Shown here: piece after piece, positions 1 to 11,412 of the stretch | Layout: each line of letters begins with the position of its first letter | How positions within the stretch are numbered: position 1 is the first letter of the stretch | Source of the DNA: Halomonas ramblicola | GTDB lineage: Bacteria; Pseudomonadota; Gammaproteobacteria; Pseudomonadales; Halomonadaceae | NCBI RefSeq assembly: GCF_030409215.1 | Contig: NZ_JAUFPL010000018.1 | Span: 20,618 to 84,617, forward strand | Length of the DNA stretch: 64,000 nucleotides | Reading direction: 5' to 3' | Notes under the pieces: model-generated | The model's input: only the letters and a program-made list of their open reading frames with translations | Databases searched by the model: none | Told to the model about the DNA's origin: nothing | Translations under genes and position numbers: made by a program

Positions 1-10
1 TGCCAGCGTC

Positions 11-1459
11 TCAGCCCCGCCAGAAGGCCGGGGTGAAGAGTACCAGCACGGTGAAGATCTCCAGGCGGCCGAGCAGCATGGCCATCACCAGGATCCACTT
101 GGCCAGGGCCGGCATGTCGCCGTAGTGGGCCGAGGCCTCGCCCAGGGCCGGGCCCAGGTTGTTGAGCGCCGAGCCCACCGTGGACCAGGCGGTGACCTGG
201 TCGACCCCGGTGGCCATCACCCCCACCAGCATCAGGAAGAACAGCATCACGTAGACCGAGAAGAAGCCCCACACCGCCTGGGCGATGCCGTCGGGCACGC
301 TGACCCGGCCGATCTTCACGGTGATCACCGCGCTGGGGTGGATCAGGCGCATCACCTCGCGCATGCCCTGCTTGAGGATCAGGATGATGCGGATCACCTT
401 CATGCCGCCGCCGGTGGAGCCGGAGCAGCCGCCCACGAAGGCGGCCATGAACAGCAGGAAGGGCAGGGCGCCGGGCCACAGCGAGAAGTCGGCCACCGCG
501 AAGCCGGCGGTGGTGGCCACCGAGACCACCTCGAACAGCGCATGGCGCAGGCCGAGCTCGGTCTCGTAGGTGCCGGTGAGCCACAGGGAGATGGCGGTGA
601 TCGTGATCAGGCCGGCCAGGAACAGCAGCAGGAAGCGTGCCTCGGGATCCTGGAAGTAGTGGGTCAGGCGGCGCTCGCGCCAGGCGGTGAAGTGCAGGCT
701 GAAGCTCATCGCCGAGACGATCAGGAAGAACACGCAGATCAGCTCGATGATGGCGCTGTCGAAGTGGCCGATGCTGGCGTCATGGGTGGAGAAGCCGCCG
801 ATGGCCACGGTGGAGAAGCTGTGGCCCAGGGCGTCGAACCAGTCCATGCCCGCCGCCCAGTAGGCGGCGAAGCAGGTCAGCGTCAGGGTGGCGTAGATGT
901 ACCACAGCGCCTTGGCGGTCTCGGTGATGCGTGGGGTGAGCTTGGAGTCCTTCAACGGCCCCGGGATCTCGGTGCGGTAGAGGGCCATGCCGCCGACGCC
1001 CAGGGTCGGCAGGATGGCCACCGCCAGCACCACGATCCCCATGCCGCCCAGCCACTGCAGCTGCTGGCGGTAGTAGAGGATCGACTCCGGCAGGTGGTCG
1101 ATGCCGGTGATCACCGTGGCACCGGTGGTGGTCAGCCCCGAGAAGGACTCGAAGACGGCGTCGGTGGGCGAGAGCGCCGCGTCGCCGGTGAGCATCAGCG
1201 GCAGCGAGCCGAACAGTCCCAGCACGCTCCAGAAGAGGGCGGCGATCAGGAAGCCGTCGCGGGTACGCAGTTCCTTGCGCGAGCCGCGGTTGGGCAGGTA
1301 CATCAGCGCGCCGGTGGCCACGGTGATGCCGATGGCGATGATGAAGGCCTGCCACAGGCCGTCGCCGAACAGCAGCGAGATCAGGATCGGCGGCATCATG
1401 GTCAGGCTGAACAGCATCAGCAGCAGGCCCAGGATGCGCAGGATCATGCGCAGGCTCAT
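11..1459 (-). CDS. trkH: TrkH-type potassium uptake transmembrane subunit
   Basis: Inner-membrane K+ translocating subunit of the Trk system, which works with the cytoplasmic NAD(H)/ATP-binding TrkA encoded just upstream. The 482-residue length is normal for TrkH. Many hydrophobic segments are visible from residue 5 onward, along with the repeated pore-loop signatures of the SKT superfamily: TTTGATVI near 110, STVAIGGFSTH near 215, TTAGFAV near 315 and STVGSALNNLGPAL near 430. An AAGGAG ribosome site lies about 9 bases before the ATG. It follows trkA by 28 bp and is surely cotranscribed. In Halomonas elongata a trkA-trkH pair coexists with a separate trkI; which of the two this protein resembles more cannot be decided here. 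K+ accumulation is the first response of halophiles to osmotic upshift. Confidence 0.95.
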   Translation of the reverse strand: MSLRMILRILGLLLMLFSLTMMPPILISLLFGDGLWQAFIIAIGITVATGALMYLPNRGSRKELRTRDGFLIAALFWSVLGLFGSLPLMLTGDAALSPTDAVFESFSGLTTTGATVITGIDHLPESILYYRQQLQWLGGMGIVVLAVAILPTLGVGGMALYRTEIPGPLKDSKLTPRITETAKALWYIYATLTLTCFAAYWAAGMDWFDALGHSFSTVAIGGFSTHDASIGHFDSAIIELICVFFLIVSAMSFSLHFTAWRERRLTHYFQDPEARFLLLFLAGLITITAISLWLTGTYETELGLRHALFEVVSVATTAGFAVADFSLWPGALPFLLFMAAFVGGCSGSTGGGMKVIRIILILKQGMREVMRLIHPSAVITVKIGRVSVPDGIAQAVWGFFSVYVMLFFLMLVGVMATGVDQVTAWSTVGSALNNLGPALGEASAHYGDMPALAKWILVMAMLLGRLEIFTVLVLFTPAFWRG

Positions 1460-1487
1460 CGGACGGCTCTCCTTGCGTCGCGGGCCA

Positions 1488-2861
1488 TCAGAAGAAGGTC
1501 AGCCCCACCTGGAACAGCCGCTCCACGTCGCGGATGCGGCGCTTGTCGATGACGAACAGGATGACGTGGTCGCCGGACTCCACCACCACGTCGTCGTGGG
1601 CGATCAGCACCTCCTTGCCGCGCACGATGGCGCCGATGGTGCTGCCCCGCGGCAGGTCGATCTCGCCGATGGCGCGTCCCACCACCTTCGACGACTGGGT
1701 GTCGCCGTGGGCGATCGCCTCGATGGCCTCGGCGGCGCCGCGGCGCAGCGAGTGGACGTTGACGATGTCGCCGCGCCGCACATGGGTCAGCAGGCTGCCG
1801 ATGGTGGCCTGCTGTGGCGAGATGGCGATGTCGATCTCGCCGCCCTGCACCAGGTCCACGTAGGCGGCGTTGTTGATCAGCGTCAGCACCTTCTTGGCGC
1901 CCATGCGCTTGGCCAGCATCGACGACATGATGTTGACCTCGTCGTCGTTGGTCAGCGCGCAGAAGATGTCGCACTCCTCGATGTTCTCCTCCTCCAGCAG
2001 CCGCTTGCTGGTGGCGCTGCCATGCAGCACCACGGTGCGGTCGAGGCGTTCGGAGAGGATGGTGCAGCGCTCCAGGCTGTGCTCGATGATCTTCACCTGG
2101 TGGCTGTGCTCGAGGTGTTCGGCGAGGCGCTCGCCGATGTTGCCGCCGCCGGCGATCATCACCCGGCGGAAGTCGCGGTCGAGGCGCCGCAGTTCGCTCA
2201 TCACCGCGCGGATGTCGCGCCGGGCGGCGATGAAGAATACCTCGTCGTCGGCCTCGATCACGGTGTCGCCGCGCGGGATGATCGGCCGGTTGCGGCGGTA
2301 GATGGCGGCGACCCGGGTGTCCACGCTGGGCATGTGGCGGCGCAGGAAGGCCAGGTCCTGGCCGACCAGGGGGCCGCCGTAGATCGCCTTGACCGCGACG
2401 AGCTGCACCAGGCCGCCGGCGAACTCGAGCACCTGCAGGGCGCCGGGGTGCTCGATCAGCCGGCGGATATGGTCGGTGACCACCTGTTCGGGGCTGATCA
2501 GCACGTCGATGGGCACCGCCTCGTGGGCGAACAGCCCCTTGCGGGTCAGGTAGGCGGTGGCGCGCACCCGGGCGATCTTGGTGGGGGTGCGGAACAGGGT
2601 ATGGGCGACCTGGCAGGCGATCATGTTGACCTCGTCGGCGCTGGTCACCGCGATCAGCATGTCGGCGTCCTCGCAGCCCGCCTGGCGCAGCACCATGGGG
2701 TAGGAGCCGGGCCCTGTCACGGTGCGGATGTCGAGCCGGGTATGCAGCTCGCGCAGCTTGTCGCCGTTGGTGTCGACGACGGTGATGTCGTTCTCCTCGC
2801 GGGCCAGGTGTTCGGCCAGGGTGCCGCCGACCTGGCCGGCGCCGAGAATGATGATCTTCAT
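1488..2861 (-). CDS. trkA: Trk system regulatory NAD-binding protein TrkA
   Basis: Peripheral cytoplasmic subunit that gates TrkH. The 457 residues contain two RCK (Rossmann plus TrkA_C) halves: the first begins at residue 1 with [16 protein letters not shown] and the second near 232 with [16 protein letters not shown], both glycine-rich nucleotide-binding motifs. The start chosen is the ATG directly in front of KIIILGAGQ. The open frame runs 18 codons further upstream, but those residues are basic, low-complexity and outside the family. Neighbours are dodecin and rsmB upstream and trkH downstream. The rsmB-trkA linkage is widespread in gammaproteobacteria. Confidence 0.96.
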   Translation of the reverse strand: MKIIILGAGQVGGTLAEHLAREENDITVVDTNGDKLRELHTRLDIRTVTGPGSYPMVLRQAGCEDADMLIAVTSADEVNMIACQVAHTLFRTPTKIARVRATAYLTRKGLFAHEAVPIDVLISPEQVVTDHIRRLIEHPGALQVLEFAGGLVQLVAVKAIYGGPLVGQDLAFLRRHMPSVDTRVAAIYRRNRPIIPRGDTVIEADDEVFFIAARRDIRAVMSELRRLDRDFRRVMIAGGGNIGERLAEHLEHSHQVKIIEHSLERCTILSERLDRTVVLHGSATSKRLLEEENIEECDIFCALTNDDEVNIMSSMLAKRMGAKKVLTLINNAAYVDLVQGGEIDIAISPQQATIGSLLTHVRRGDIVNVHSLRRGAAEAIEAIAHGDTQSSKVVGRAIGEIDLPRGSTIGAIVRGKEVLIAHDDVVVESGDHVILFVIDKRRIRDVERLFQVGLTFF

Positions 2862-2964
2862 CGCGTAGAGGGTTCCGCTGGGTCGGGAGCGGCGCAGCCT
2901 GGTGCGCCGCAGCACGTGACGGCCAGCCTAAACCAGCCGTGGCGAGAATGACAGGCCACCGGGG

Positions 2965-3171
2965 TCAGTCGAGGGTGAAGCCCACCTTGATGGTGACCTG
3001 CCAGTGGGCGACGCGGCCGTGCTCGACATGGCCCCGGGTGTCGATCACCTCGAACCAGCGCATGCCGTGCAGGCTCTCGGCGGCCTTGGCGATGGCGTTC
3101 TCGATGGCCGGCTGGATGCCCTGCTCGGAGGAGCCGGTCAGCTCGATGTGCTTGTAGATGTGATGGCTCAT
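2965..3171 (-). CDS. Dodecin (small flavin-binding protein)
   Basis: A 68-residue protein with the dodecin pattern: [12 protein letters not shown] at the N-terminus, the helix [15 protein letters not shown], then [14 protein letters not shown] and a terminal strand [13 protein letters not shown]. Dodecins assemble into hollow dodecamers that bind and store or buffer flavins. The W near residue 39 in the RWFEV motif matches the tryptophan that stacks on the isoalloxazine ring. It sits between rsmB (35 bp upstream) and trkA (103 bp downstream), an unusual insertion into a conserved pair. Its cotranscription with rsmB is inferred from spacing only. Confidence 0.9.
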   Translation of the reverse strand: MSHHIYKHIELTGSSEQGIQPAIENAIAKAAESLHGMRWFEVIDTRGHVEHGRVAHWQVTIKVGFTLD

Positions 3172-3205
3172 GCAGCCTCCCTGGTTGCCTGGCGGATGGC
3201 GGCCC

Positions 3206-4570
3206 TCAGTCGGACCGCTTCCTCAGTCTGGCATAGAAGAAGCCGTCGTGGCTGTCGATCTCCGGCAGCAGCTGGCGGCCGGCCCCGGCCGGACGCCCCC
3301 AGGCCACGTCGCCGGGCGTGGTCGACTCGGCGTCGGGGGTGCGGGCCAGGAAGGCCGCCACCTGCTCGTGGTTCTCCTCGGGCAGCACCGAGCAGGTGGC
3401 GTAGAGCAGGGTGCCGCCGGGGGCGAGCAGCGGCCAGAGGTTGTCGAGCAGGCCGGCCTGGAGAGCGGCCAGCGCCGGGATGTCCGCGGGGCGGCGCAGC
3501 CGCTTGATGTCGGGGTGGCGGCGGATCACACCGCTGCCCGAGCAGGGGGCGTCGAGCAGGATGGCGTCGAAGGGGGTGCCGTCCCACCAGTCGCGTCCGG
3601 TGGCGTCGCCGTGGCCCAGGCTCGCCTCCAGGCCCAGGCGCTCGAGGGTGTCCTCGACCCGGGCCAGGCGCTCGGCGTCGCTGTCCAGGGCGTGCAAGTC
3701 GATGTCGAAGATCTCCAGCAGGTGGGCGGTCTTGCCGCCCGGGGCGCAGCAGGCGTCCAGCACCCGGGCCCCCGGGCGTGGCGCCAGCACCGGGCCCAGC
3801 AGCACGCTGGCGAGCTGGGCGGCCTCGTCCTGGACGCTGACGTGGCCGGCGGCGAAGCCCGGCAGGTCGTGGACGTCGCAGGGCGCCTCCAGGGTGATGC
3901 CGTCCGGGGCGTGCAGGCACAGCCGGCCCTCCAGGCCGGCGGCGTCCAAACGGTCGAGGTAGGCCTCGCGGTCGCCATGGCGGCGATTGACCCGCAGGGT
4001 CATGGGACCGGGGCGGTTATTGGCCTCGGCGATGGTGCGCCAGTCGTCGGGCCAGGCCTGGCGCAGCTCCTTGAGCAGCCACTTGGGGTGCAGCAGGGCC
4101 ACCGCCGGGTCGCGGTCCGCCTCGGCCTGCAGGGCGGCGGACTCGCGCTGCAGGCGGCGCAGGCAGCCGTTGAGCACCCGGGTGGCCCACTCCTTGCCCA
4201 GCAGGCGCGCGGCGCCGGCGGTCTCGCCCACGGCGGCATGGGCGGGCACGCGCAGGTAGAGCAGCTGGTAGATGCCCAGCAGCAGCAGCGCCTGGACGTC
4301 GGCATCGCGGACCTTGAACGGCTTGACCAGCAGCTTGGCGGCCAGTGCCTCCAGCCGCGGCAGGGTGCGGCAGGTGCCGTAGCAGAGCGCCTTGAACAGG
4401 GCGCGGTCGCGAGCCACCACCTGGTGGTCGTCGAGCCCGGCCAGCGAGCCCTTGCCGGTGATCACCGGGACCAGGGCGCGGGCGGCGGCGGCGCGCACCG
4501 CCAGGCCACCATCGTTTTCCAGGCCGCGCGGACTCTTGTGCTGGCGGTTGTCAGGGGTCTCCTGGCTCAT
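3206..4570 (-). CDS. rsmB: 16S rRNA m5C967 methyltransferase RsmB
   Basis: S-adenosylmethionine-dependent methyltransferase acting on C967 of 16S rRNA. At 454 residues it has the expected layout: an N-terminal NusB-like RNA-binding domain (about 25-160) and a C-terminal Rossmann methyltransferase. Visible motifs are the SAM loop [15 protein letters not shown] (near 270), [19 protein letters not shown] (near 340, PC catalytic motif) and [10 protein letters not shown] (near 395, catalytic TCS cysteine). Its ATG overlaps the fmt stop by 4 bp, so translation is probably coupled. The fmt-rsmB-trkA order is classical. Confidence 0.96.
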   Translation of the reverse strand: MSQETPDNRQHKSPRGLENDGGLAVRAAAARALVPVITGKGSLAGLDDHQVVARDRALFKALCYGTCRTLPRLEALAAKLLVKPFKVRDADVQALLLLGIYQLLYLRVPAHAAVGETAGAARLLGKEWATRVLNGCLRRLQRESAALQAEADRDPAVALLHPKWLLKELRQAWPDDWRTIAEANNRPGPMTLRVNRRHGDREAYLDRLDAAGLEGRLCLHAPDGITLEAPCDVHDLPGFAAGHVSVQDEAAQLASVLLGPVLAPRPGARVLDACCAPGGKTAHLLEIFDIDLHALDSDAERLARVEDTLERLGLEASLGHGDATGRDWWDGTPFDAILLDAPCSGSGVIRRHPDIKRLRRPADIPALAALQAGLLDNLWPLLAPGGTLLYATCSVLPEENHEQVAAFLARTPDAESTTPGDVAWGRPAGAGRQLLPEIDSHDGFFYARLRKRSD

Positions 4571-5556
4571 GCCGGGGCCTCCTCATCGTGGCGGCCCAGG
4601 CGCAGGCCGGGGGGGAAGCGGTCGGCGCGGGCGCGCAGCAGCTCGCTTACCGGCAGCGCCTTGCCACCGGGGAGCTGGGCGCGAGTCACGCGCAGTACCT
4701 GGTCGCCCGCGGGGCCGACGGCGATGCGCAGCGCCTCGCCGTCGTCGGCCAGTAGGGTGCCCGGGGCCTGCGGGGCTTCCGCCGATGCCGGGGGGGTGGC
4801 CTCGGCCAGCAACAGGCGCAGGCGGTCGTCGCCCAGGGCGCACCAGGTCACCGGCCAGGGGTTGAAGGCGCGGACCCGGGCCGCCAGGGCGTCGGCGGGC
4901 TCGCGGAAGTCGAGCTCGGCCTCGGCCTTGGAGAGCTTGGCGGCATAGGTGACGCCGGCCTCGGGTTGCGGGCTGGCGTCGAGGCCCTCGCCGGCCAGGG
5001 CGTCCAGCGCCTCGACGAGGGCCTCCCCGCCCAGCTCCGCCAGGGTGTCGTGAAGCTCGCCGCCGGTGGTGGTGGCGGTGATCGGCGTGCGTCGGACCAG
5101 CAGCATGTCGCCGGTGTCGAGCCCCTCGTCCATCTGCATGATGGTCACGCCGCTCTCGGGGTCGCCGGCCTCGATGGCGCGCTGGATGGGGGCGGCGCCA
5201 CGCCAGCGCGGCAGCAGCGAGGCGTGGACGTTGAGGCAGCCGAGCCGGGGCGTCTCCAGCACCGCCGCGGGCAGGATCAGGCCGTAGGCCACCACCACCA
5301 TGACATCGGCGCCGAGGCTCGCCAGCTCGGCCTGAACCTCCGCGGACTTGAGCGTCGCCGGCTGATGGACCGCCAGGCCGTGCTCGAGGGCCAGCGCCTT
5401 GACCGGACTTGGCGTCAGCCGGCGGCCGCGGCCAGCCGGCCGGTCGGGCTGGGTGTAGACGGCGCGCACGCGATGGCGGCTGGCCAGCAGCGCCTTGAGG
5501 CTCCCGGCGGCGAAGTCGGGGGTGCCGGCGAAGATGACGTCGAGGGGTCGTGACAT
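4567..5556 (-). CDS. fmt: Methionyl-tRNA formyltransferase
   Basis: Transfers the formyl group from 10-formyl-tetrahydrofolate to initiator Met-tRNA. The 329 residues start at [17 protein letters not shown]; an in-frame ATG 13 codons upstream gives a non-homologous extension and was not used. The formyltransferase domain (1-190) shows [18 protein letters not shown] with the catalytic N-H-D surroundings, followed by the C-terminal tRNA-binding OB-like domain (FNPWPVTW near 235). It precedes and overlaps rsmB by 4 bp and follows def by 114 bp, giving the def-fmt-rsmB module. Confidence 0.96.
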   Translation of the reverse strand: MSRPLDVIFAGTPDFAAGSLKALLASRHRVRAVYTQPDRPAGRGRRLTPSPVKALALEHGLAVHQPATLKSAEVQAELASLGADVMVVVAYGLILPAAVLETPRLGCLNVHASLLPRWRGAAPIQRAIEAGDPESGVTIMQMDEGLDTGDMLLVRRTPITATTTGGELHDTLAELGGEALVEALDALAGEGLDASPQPEAGVTYAAKLSKAEAELDFREPADALAARVRAFNPWPVTWCALGDDRLRLLLAEATPPASAEAPQAPGTLLADDGEALRIAVGPAGDQVLRVTRAQLPGGKALPVSELLRARADRFPPGLRLGRHDEEAPA

Positions 5557-5617
5557 GGTTCGGGGCCTGGCCGGTGAGTGGATCTGCCCCATCATAACGG
5601 AGCCGGGCCCGAACGAC

Positions 5618-5646
5618 GAAGGCCGACGCGGATCGCATCGGCCTTC
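5618..5646. terminator. Hairpin between def and fmt
   Basis: Perfect 9-bp inverted repeat GAAGGCCGA / TCGGCCTTC with an 11-base loop, in the 114-bp def-fmt gap. No long T run follows on either strand, so it is more likely an attenuating or processing hairpin than a strong terminator. Confidence 0.4.
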
Positions 5647-5670
5647 ACGGGGCGGTGCGCTAACCCGGGT

Positions 5671-6183
5671 TCAGGCGCCCTGCATCTGCTTGTGGCGCTT
5701 CTGCATCTTCTTCAGCACCCGGTCGCGCTTGAGCGGCGACAGGTAGTCGACGAACAGCACCCCCTCCAAGTGGTCGTGCTCGTGCTGGATGCAGTGGGCC
5801 AGCAGGCCCTCGGCCTCCAGCTCGTAGGACTCGCCGTCGCGATTCAGGGCCTTGAGGTGGACCCGCAGGGCGCGCGGCACCTCGGCATAGTAGTCGGGGA
5901 TCGACAGGCAGCCCTCCTGCATGGGCTCGCGTTCGTCGCCCAGCGGGGTGACCTCGGGGTTGATCAGCACCAGGGGGCTCGCGCGCTCGTCGCTGACGTC
6001 CATGACGATCACCCGCCGGTGCACGTCCACCTGGGTGGCGGCCAGCCCGATGCCCTGGGCGTCGTACATGGTCTCGAGCATGTCGTCGACCAGCCGGCGC
6101 ACCTCGTCGTCGACCGTCTCGACGGGCGCCGCCTTGGTGCGCAGGCGCTCGTCGGGATATTCGAGAATCGGTAATTTGGCCAT
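5671..6183 (-). CDS. def: Peptide deformylase
   Basis: Metalloenzyme removing the N-formyl group from nascent proteins. The 170-residue length is standard. All three family motifs are present: GIGLAATQ near 45, EGCLS near 90 (cysteine metal ligand) and QHEHDHLEG near 133 (HExxH with two histidine ligands and the catalytic glutamate). It heads the def-fmt-rsmB-dodecin-trkA-trkH run and is divergent from tsaP across a 165-bp gap containing a perfect palindrome at 6206-6224. Confidence 0.97.
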   Translation of the reverse strand: MAKLPILEYPDERLRTKAAPVETVDDEVRRLVDDMLETMYDAQGIGLAATQVDVHRRVIVMDVSDERASPLVLINPEVTPLGDEREPMQEGCLSIPDYYAEVPRALRVHLKALNRDGESYELEAEGLLAHCIQHEHDHLEGVLFVDYLSPLKRDRVLKKMQKRHKQMQGA

Positions 6184-6205
6184 GGCGTTGGATTCACCGT
6201 TATGC

Positions 6206-6224
6206 TGTCATTTACACAATGACA
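6206..6224. promoter_or_regulatory. Perfect operator-like palindrome in the def/tsaP divergent region
   Basis: TGTCATT-N5-AATGACA, a perfect 7-bp inverted repeat, lies in the AT-richer centre of the divergent gap, 23 bp before def and about 125 bp before tsaP. The form (two 7-bp arms, 19 bp in total) suits a dimeric helix-turn-helix regulator. No cognate regulator is identified in the window. Confidence 0.45.
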
Positions 6225-6348
6225 CTATTCTAGGGAGACGCGCCGGGGGAAGAAACCACCGACCGCGCATCATCTGGATAGTGTCAGACTATACCATGCC
6301 GGCCGCGTTCCGTGGACCGGCAGAGGCCAAACGCGGGGGACAGCAGGG

Positions 6349-7449
6349 ATGAAGCAGACGACAGACGGCAAGGCCTGGCGCCGCTGGCTGGGCGGGACGG
6401 CCATGGCGCTGGGTGCGACCCTGGCCCTGGCCGGCGATGCCCTGGCCCAGGGGCTCACCTGGGATGACGGCTTGCGCGGCGATGCGCCGGAGCGCTACAC
6501 CGTGGTACGCGGCGACACCCTGTGGGACATCTCGGGGCGCTTCCTGCGCCATCCCTGGCAGTGGCCCGAGGTGTGGCAGGTCAACCCGCAGATCGACAAT
6601 CCTCACCTGATCTACCCGGGTGACGTCATCTACCTCTACGACTGCGGCGGGCGGCCCTGCCTGGGACTCGAGCGCGGTCAGGGACAGGTGCGGCTCTCGC
6701 CCGAGATGCGCACCATCCCCCATCGCGAGGCGATCGAGCCGATCCCCCTGGAGGCGATCCGTCACTTCCTGCGCGATTACCGCATCGTCGACGACCCCGA
6801 GGCCCTCGACGAGCTGGCCTATGTGGTGGGCGGCGACGACCGCCGGCTGCTCAGCGGCGAGGGCGACCGACTCTACGCCCGCGGCGAGGTGCCGGGCGGC
6901 GGCCGCGTCGGCTTCTATCGTGTGGGTGAGCGCTTCCACGCCCCGGTCAGTGGCGAGCTGCTGGGCCTGGAACTCGAAGGCGTCGGCCAGGCGCGCCGTG
7001 AGCGCCAGGAGGATGACATCGTGGTGCTGGAGGTGACCCGCTCGAGACAGGAGGTGCGCAACGACGACATCGTGCTGCCCCTGGAGAGCCGTGAGCTGGT
7101 CACCGAGTTCATCCCCCGTGCCCCCGACCGCGAGGTGGAGGGCACCATCCTGTCGGTGCCCGGGGGCGTGCAGTTCATCGGTCGCCTGGAGGTGGTGGCC
7201 CTCGACCGCGGGCGCCGCGACGGCCTGGAGCCCGGGCATGTGCTGCGCGTGGAGCAGCAGGGCGAGCTGGTCAGCGACCCGCGTACCGACGAGGTCCTGC
7301 GCCTGCCCGGCGAGGAGGCCGGCCTGGTGCTGGTCTTCAAGCCCTACGAGAAGATGAGCTATGCCCTGGTGATGCGGGCGAACCGTACCCTCTCGGTGGG
7401 CGACCGCGTGCACAGCCCGCAGCGCGCACTGAGCGCCGCCCTGCGCTGA
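6349..7449 (+). CDS. tsaP: LysM-domain protein, TsaP-like type IV pilus secretin-associated protein
   Basis: Exported peptidoglycan-binding protein of 366 residues. A signal peptide with cleavage after a GDALAQ-type site is visible at about 1-34. A LysM domain follows at about 48-98 (YTVVRGDTLWDISGRF, WPEVWQVNPQIDNPHLIYPGDVIYLY). The rest is a family-specific C-terminal domain. In Pseudomonas the gene in this exact position, between def and dprA, is tsaP, whose product anchors the PilQ secretin ring to the cell wall; the assignment rests on domain plus synteny. A pilW gene elsewhere in the window supports the presence of type IV pili. Confidence 0.82.
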   Translation: MKQTTDGKAWRRWLGGTAMALGATLALAGDALAQGLTWDDGLRGDAPERYTVVRGDTLWDISGRFLRHPWQWPEVWQVNPQIDNPHLIYPGDVIYLYDCGGRPCLGLERGQGQVRLSPEMRTIPHREAIEPIPLEAIRHFLRDYRIVDDPEALDELAYVVGGDDRRLLSGEGDRLYARGEVPGGGRVGFYRVGERFHAPVSGELLGLELEGVGQARRERQEDDIVVLEVTRSRQEVRNDDIVLPLESRELVTEFIPRAPDREVEGTILSVPGGVQFIGRLEVVALDRGRRDGLEPGHVLRVEQQGELVSDPRTDEVLRLPGEEAGLVLVFKPYEKMSYALVMRANRTLSVGDRVHSPQRALSAALR

Positions 7450-7459
7450 GGCACCCGGC

Positions 7460-8557
7460 ATGTCGGCAGGGAGGCTGGGAACCCGGGAGTGGCTGGCCCT
7501 GGCGTGGCTGCCGGGGATGGGGGCCGGACAGCTGGCGCGACTGGCGGCCCGGGCACCGGCCTGGCCCGACGGCTGGCTGGCGTTGCTGCCGCGGGAGGCC
7601 GCCACGGCGCTGCGCCTGTGGCTCGACCACCCCGCGCGCAGCTCGCTGACTCCGGTCGTCGAGGCCCAATTGGCCTGGCAGGTCGAGGGCGACGGCCGCC
7701 ACCTGCTGCATGCCGATCACCCGGCCTGGCCGGCCCTGCTCGCCCAGATCGCCGACCCGCCCCCGCTGCTGTGGGCCTGGGGCGACCTCGCCGCCCTGGA
7801 GCCGCCGCGGTTGGCCATGGTAGGGGCGCGGCGCGCCACCCGCGAGGGGCTGGCCAACGCCGCCGCCTTCGCCCGGGAGCTGGCCGGCCGAGACTGGTGC
7901 GTGGTCAGCGGCATGGCCCTGGGCATCGACGCCGCGGCCCAGTGGGCCGCCCTGGAGGCCGGCGGGACCAGCGTGGCGGTGCTCGGCTGCGGGGCCGACG
8001 TCGTCTATCCGCCGCGCCACCACCGCCTGCACGCCCGCCTGCGCGAGCCGGGCGGGCTGCTGCTCGCCGAGCATCCGCCGGGCACCCCGGCGCGCGCTGG
8101 CTTCTTCCCCCGCCGCAACCGCATCGTCACCGGCCTGTCGCTGGGCGTGCTGGTGGTCGAGGCCGCCGAGCAGAGCGGCTCGCTGGTCAGCGCCCGGCTG
8201 GCCGCCGAACAGGGGCGCGAGGTCTTCGCCCTGCCCGGCTCGCTGCACAACCCCCAGGCCCGGGGCTGCCTGCGGCTGATCCGCGACGGCGCCGTGCTGG
8301 TGCGCGGGGTGGACGACATCCTCGCCGAGCTCACCCAGTGGCAGGCGGCGCTGGTGCCGGTGGTCCCGGACGCGGCGCCACCGGCGACGGACGACCCCCT
8401 GCTGCGCTGGCTGAGCGGGGCTCCCACGCCGGTGGACAGCCTGGTGGGCCTGACCGGCCTGGGGATCGCCGAGTGCCAGCGCCGCCTGCTGGGCCTGGAG
8501 CTGGAGGGCAGCGTCGCCCAGGTCGCCGGTGGCTGGGTGCGCCTGTCGGGGCCGTGA
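7460..8557 (+). CDS. dprA: DNA-processing protein DprA (Smf)
   Basis: Loads RecA on incoming single-stranded DNA during transformation. The 365 residues have a short N-terminal helical region, the Rossmann core at about 115-300 (VGARRATREG, VSGMALGIDAAAQ, AVLGCGADVVYP, FPRRNRIVTGLS, EQSGSLVSARLA, ALPGSL), and a winged-helix-like C-terminus (LVGLTGLGIAECQRRLLGLEL). It starts 10 bp after tsaP and is followed by tsaC after 45 bp, likely one operon. Together with tsaP and pilW it hints at natural competence, which is not proven. Confidence 0.95.
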   Translation: MSAGRLGTREWLALAWLPGMGAGQLARLAARAPAWPDGWLALLPREAATALRLWLDHPARSSLTPVVEAQLAWQVEGDGRHLLHADHPAWPALLAQIADPPPLLWAWGDLAALEPPRLAMVGARRATREGLANAAAFARELAGRDWCVVSGMALGIDAAAQWAALEAGGTSVAVLGCGADVVYPPRHHRLHARLREPGGLLLAEHPPGTPARAGFFPRRNRIVTGLSLGVLVVEAAEQSGSLVSARLAAEQGREVFALPGSLHNPQARGCLRLIRDGAVLVRGVDDILAELTQWQAALVPVVPDAAPPATDDPLLRWLSGAPTPVDSLVGLTGLGIAECQRRLLGLELEGSVAQVAGGWVRLSGP

Positions 8558-8602
8558 TAGACTCCCAGCCCATCCGGAACGATCCAGGACTGCCCATCGC
8601 CC

Positions 8603-10130
<1,528 letters not shown>

Positions 10131-10143
10131 CCGAGGAGGTTCC

Positions 10144-10971
10144 ATGATCGACCGCTACTGTGTCTTCGGCCACCCCGTGGGCCATTCGAAGTCCCCGACC
10201 ATCCACGCCGCCTTCGCCGAGCAGACCGGCGAGGCCATCGACTACGCCGCCATCGAGGCGCCGCTGGACGACTTCGCCGGCGCCTGGCGGCGCTTCGTGG
10301 CGGAGGGCGGACGCGGCGCCAACGTCACCGTGCCCTTCAAGGAGGAGGCGTTCCGGCTCTGCGATACCCTGAGCGAGCGCGCCCGGCGCGCCGGGGCGGT
10401 GAATACCCTGATCCTGGGCGGCAACGGCGCCAGCATTGATCGCAAGGTCTATGGCGACACCACCGACGGCATCGGCCTGGTGCGCGATCTCCGGCGGCAT
10501 GGCGTTACCCTCGCGGGGGCGCGGATCCTGGTGCTGGGCGCCGGCGGCGCGGTGCGCGGCGTGCTCGAGCCGCTGCTGGCCGAGCGGCCGGCGAGCCTGT
10601 TCGTGGCCAATCGCACCGCGGCCAAGGCCTGCGCCCTGGCCGCGGACTTTCGCGACCTGGGGGCGATCGCCGGCGGCGGCTTCGACGCCGTGGCCGGCCC
10701 CTTCGACCTGGTGATCAATGGCACCAGCGCGAGCCTGGCCGGGGACCTGCCGCCGCTGCCCGACGACCTCTTCGCCGCGGCCGCCAGCGCCTACGACATG
10801 ATGTACGGTGCCCAGCCCACGGTCTTCCTGCGTTGGGCCGCCGAACGCGGTGCGCGTGGCGTCGACGGCCTGGGCATGCTGGTGGAGCAGGCCGCCGAGT
10901 CCTTCTTCCAGTGGCGCGGCAAGCACCCCGACACCGCCCCGGTGCTCGAGGCGCTCAGGCGGGCGCTGTAG
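10144..10971 (+). CDS. aroE: Shikimate dehydrogenase
   Basis: NADPH-dependent reduction of 3-dehydroshikimate. The 275 residues show the substrate site [13 protein letters not shown] near 10-22, NVTVPFKE (catalytic lysine) near 60, GDTTDGIG near 102 (catalytic aspartate) and the NADP loop LGAGGAVRG near 130, with VNGTS near 190 conserved as INGTSA. It starts 13 bp after hemF, preceded by GAGG. Confidence 0.96.
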   Translation: MIDRYCVFGHPVGHSKSPTIHAAFAEQTGEAIDYAAIEAPLDDFAGAWRRFVAEGGRGANVTVPFKEEAFRLCDTLSERARRAGAVNTLILGGNGASIDRKVYGDTTDGIGLVRDLRRHGVTLAGARILVLGAGGAVRGVLEPLLAERPASLFVANRTAAKACALAADFRDLGAIAGGGFDAVAGPFDLVINGTSASLAGDLPPLPDDLFAAAASAYDMMYGAQPTVFLRWAAERGARGVDGLGMLVEQAAESFFQWRGKHPDTAPVLEALRRAL

Positions 10972-11094
10972 GCGTAACTGGCGGGTAGGACTTCATGCGG
11001 CTAATTACCACGCGGTATGTGGTTGATCTCCAGCGCCGGCGGGCCATGCCGCCGCCTGCGACAAAAAGGCGTCATCGTCGAGAAAGGTGAGGCA

Positions 11095-11352
11095 TTACCG
11101 CCGTTTCGTGTAGAGTCCCACCATGCACATCCCCAGCCCGATCACCGACAGCAGCATGCCGCCGTTGACCCGCCAGGGGTAGCGTTCGAGCCAGGAGACG
11201 AAGGGCTGGGGCGTGTCGCGGCACACCCCCTCCAGGTAGTCCCAGTGGCCGCCGCCGAGGGTGCACTCGCGCACCGCCGACAGCTCCCAGAGGTAGCCTC
11301 CCATCAGCAGCAGCATGGGGGCGATCAACAGCAGCAGTCCCACTCTCAACAT
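11095..11352 (-). CDS. Small predicted inner-membrane protein, function unknown
   Basis: An 85-residue protein with two hydrophobic segments (about 2-20 and 62-80) and a central loop containing two cysteines and a WDYLEGVC stretch, ending in KRR. I do not recognise a family. The ATG is preceded by a purine-rich AGGAAG. The gene is convergent with aroE and followed on its 5' side by an intergenic repeat. Coding is supported by the amphipathic/hydrophobic pattern rather than the low-complexity pattern of the antisense frames in this GC-rich DNA. Confidence 0.6.
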   Translation of the reverse strand: MLRVGLLLLIAPMLLLMGGYLWELSAVRECTLGGGHWDYLEGVCRDTPQPFVSWLERYPWRVNGGMLLSVIGLGMCMVGLYTKRR

Positions 11353-11412
11353 GCGTCTTCCTGGCGGTTAGTAAGGTCGTTAAAGGATTAGTCGGCACGG
11401 GGCTGACCCAGC

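Noticed and set aside
125..1552. Long plus-strand frame opposite trkH
   Set aside because: Same antisense artefact as above; trkH has clear pore motifs.
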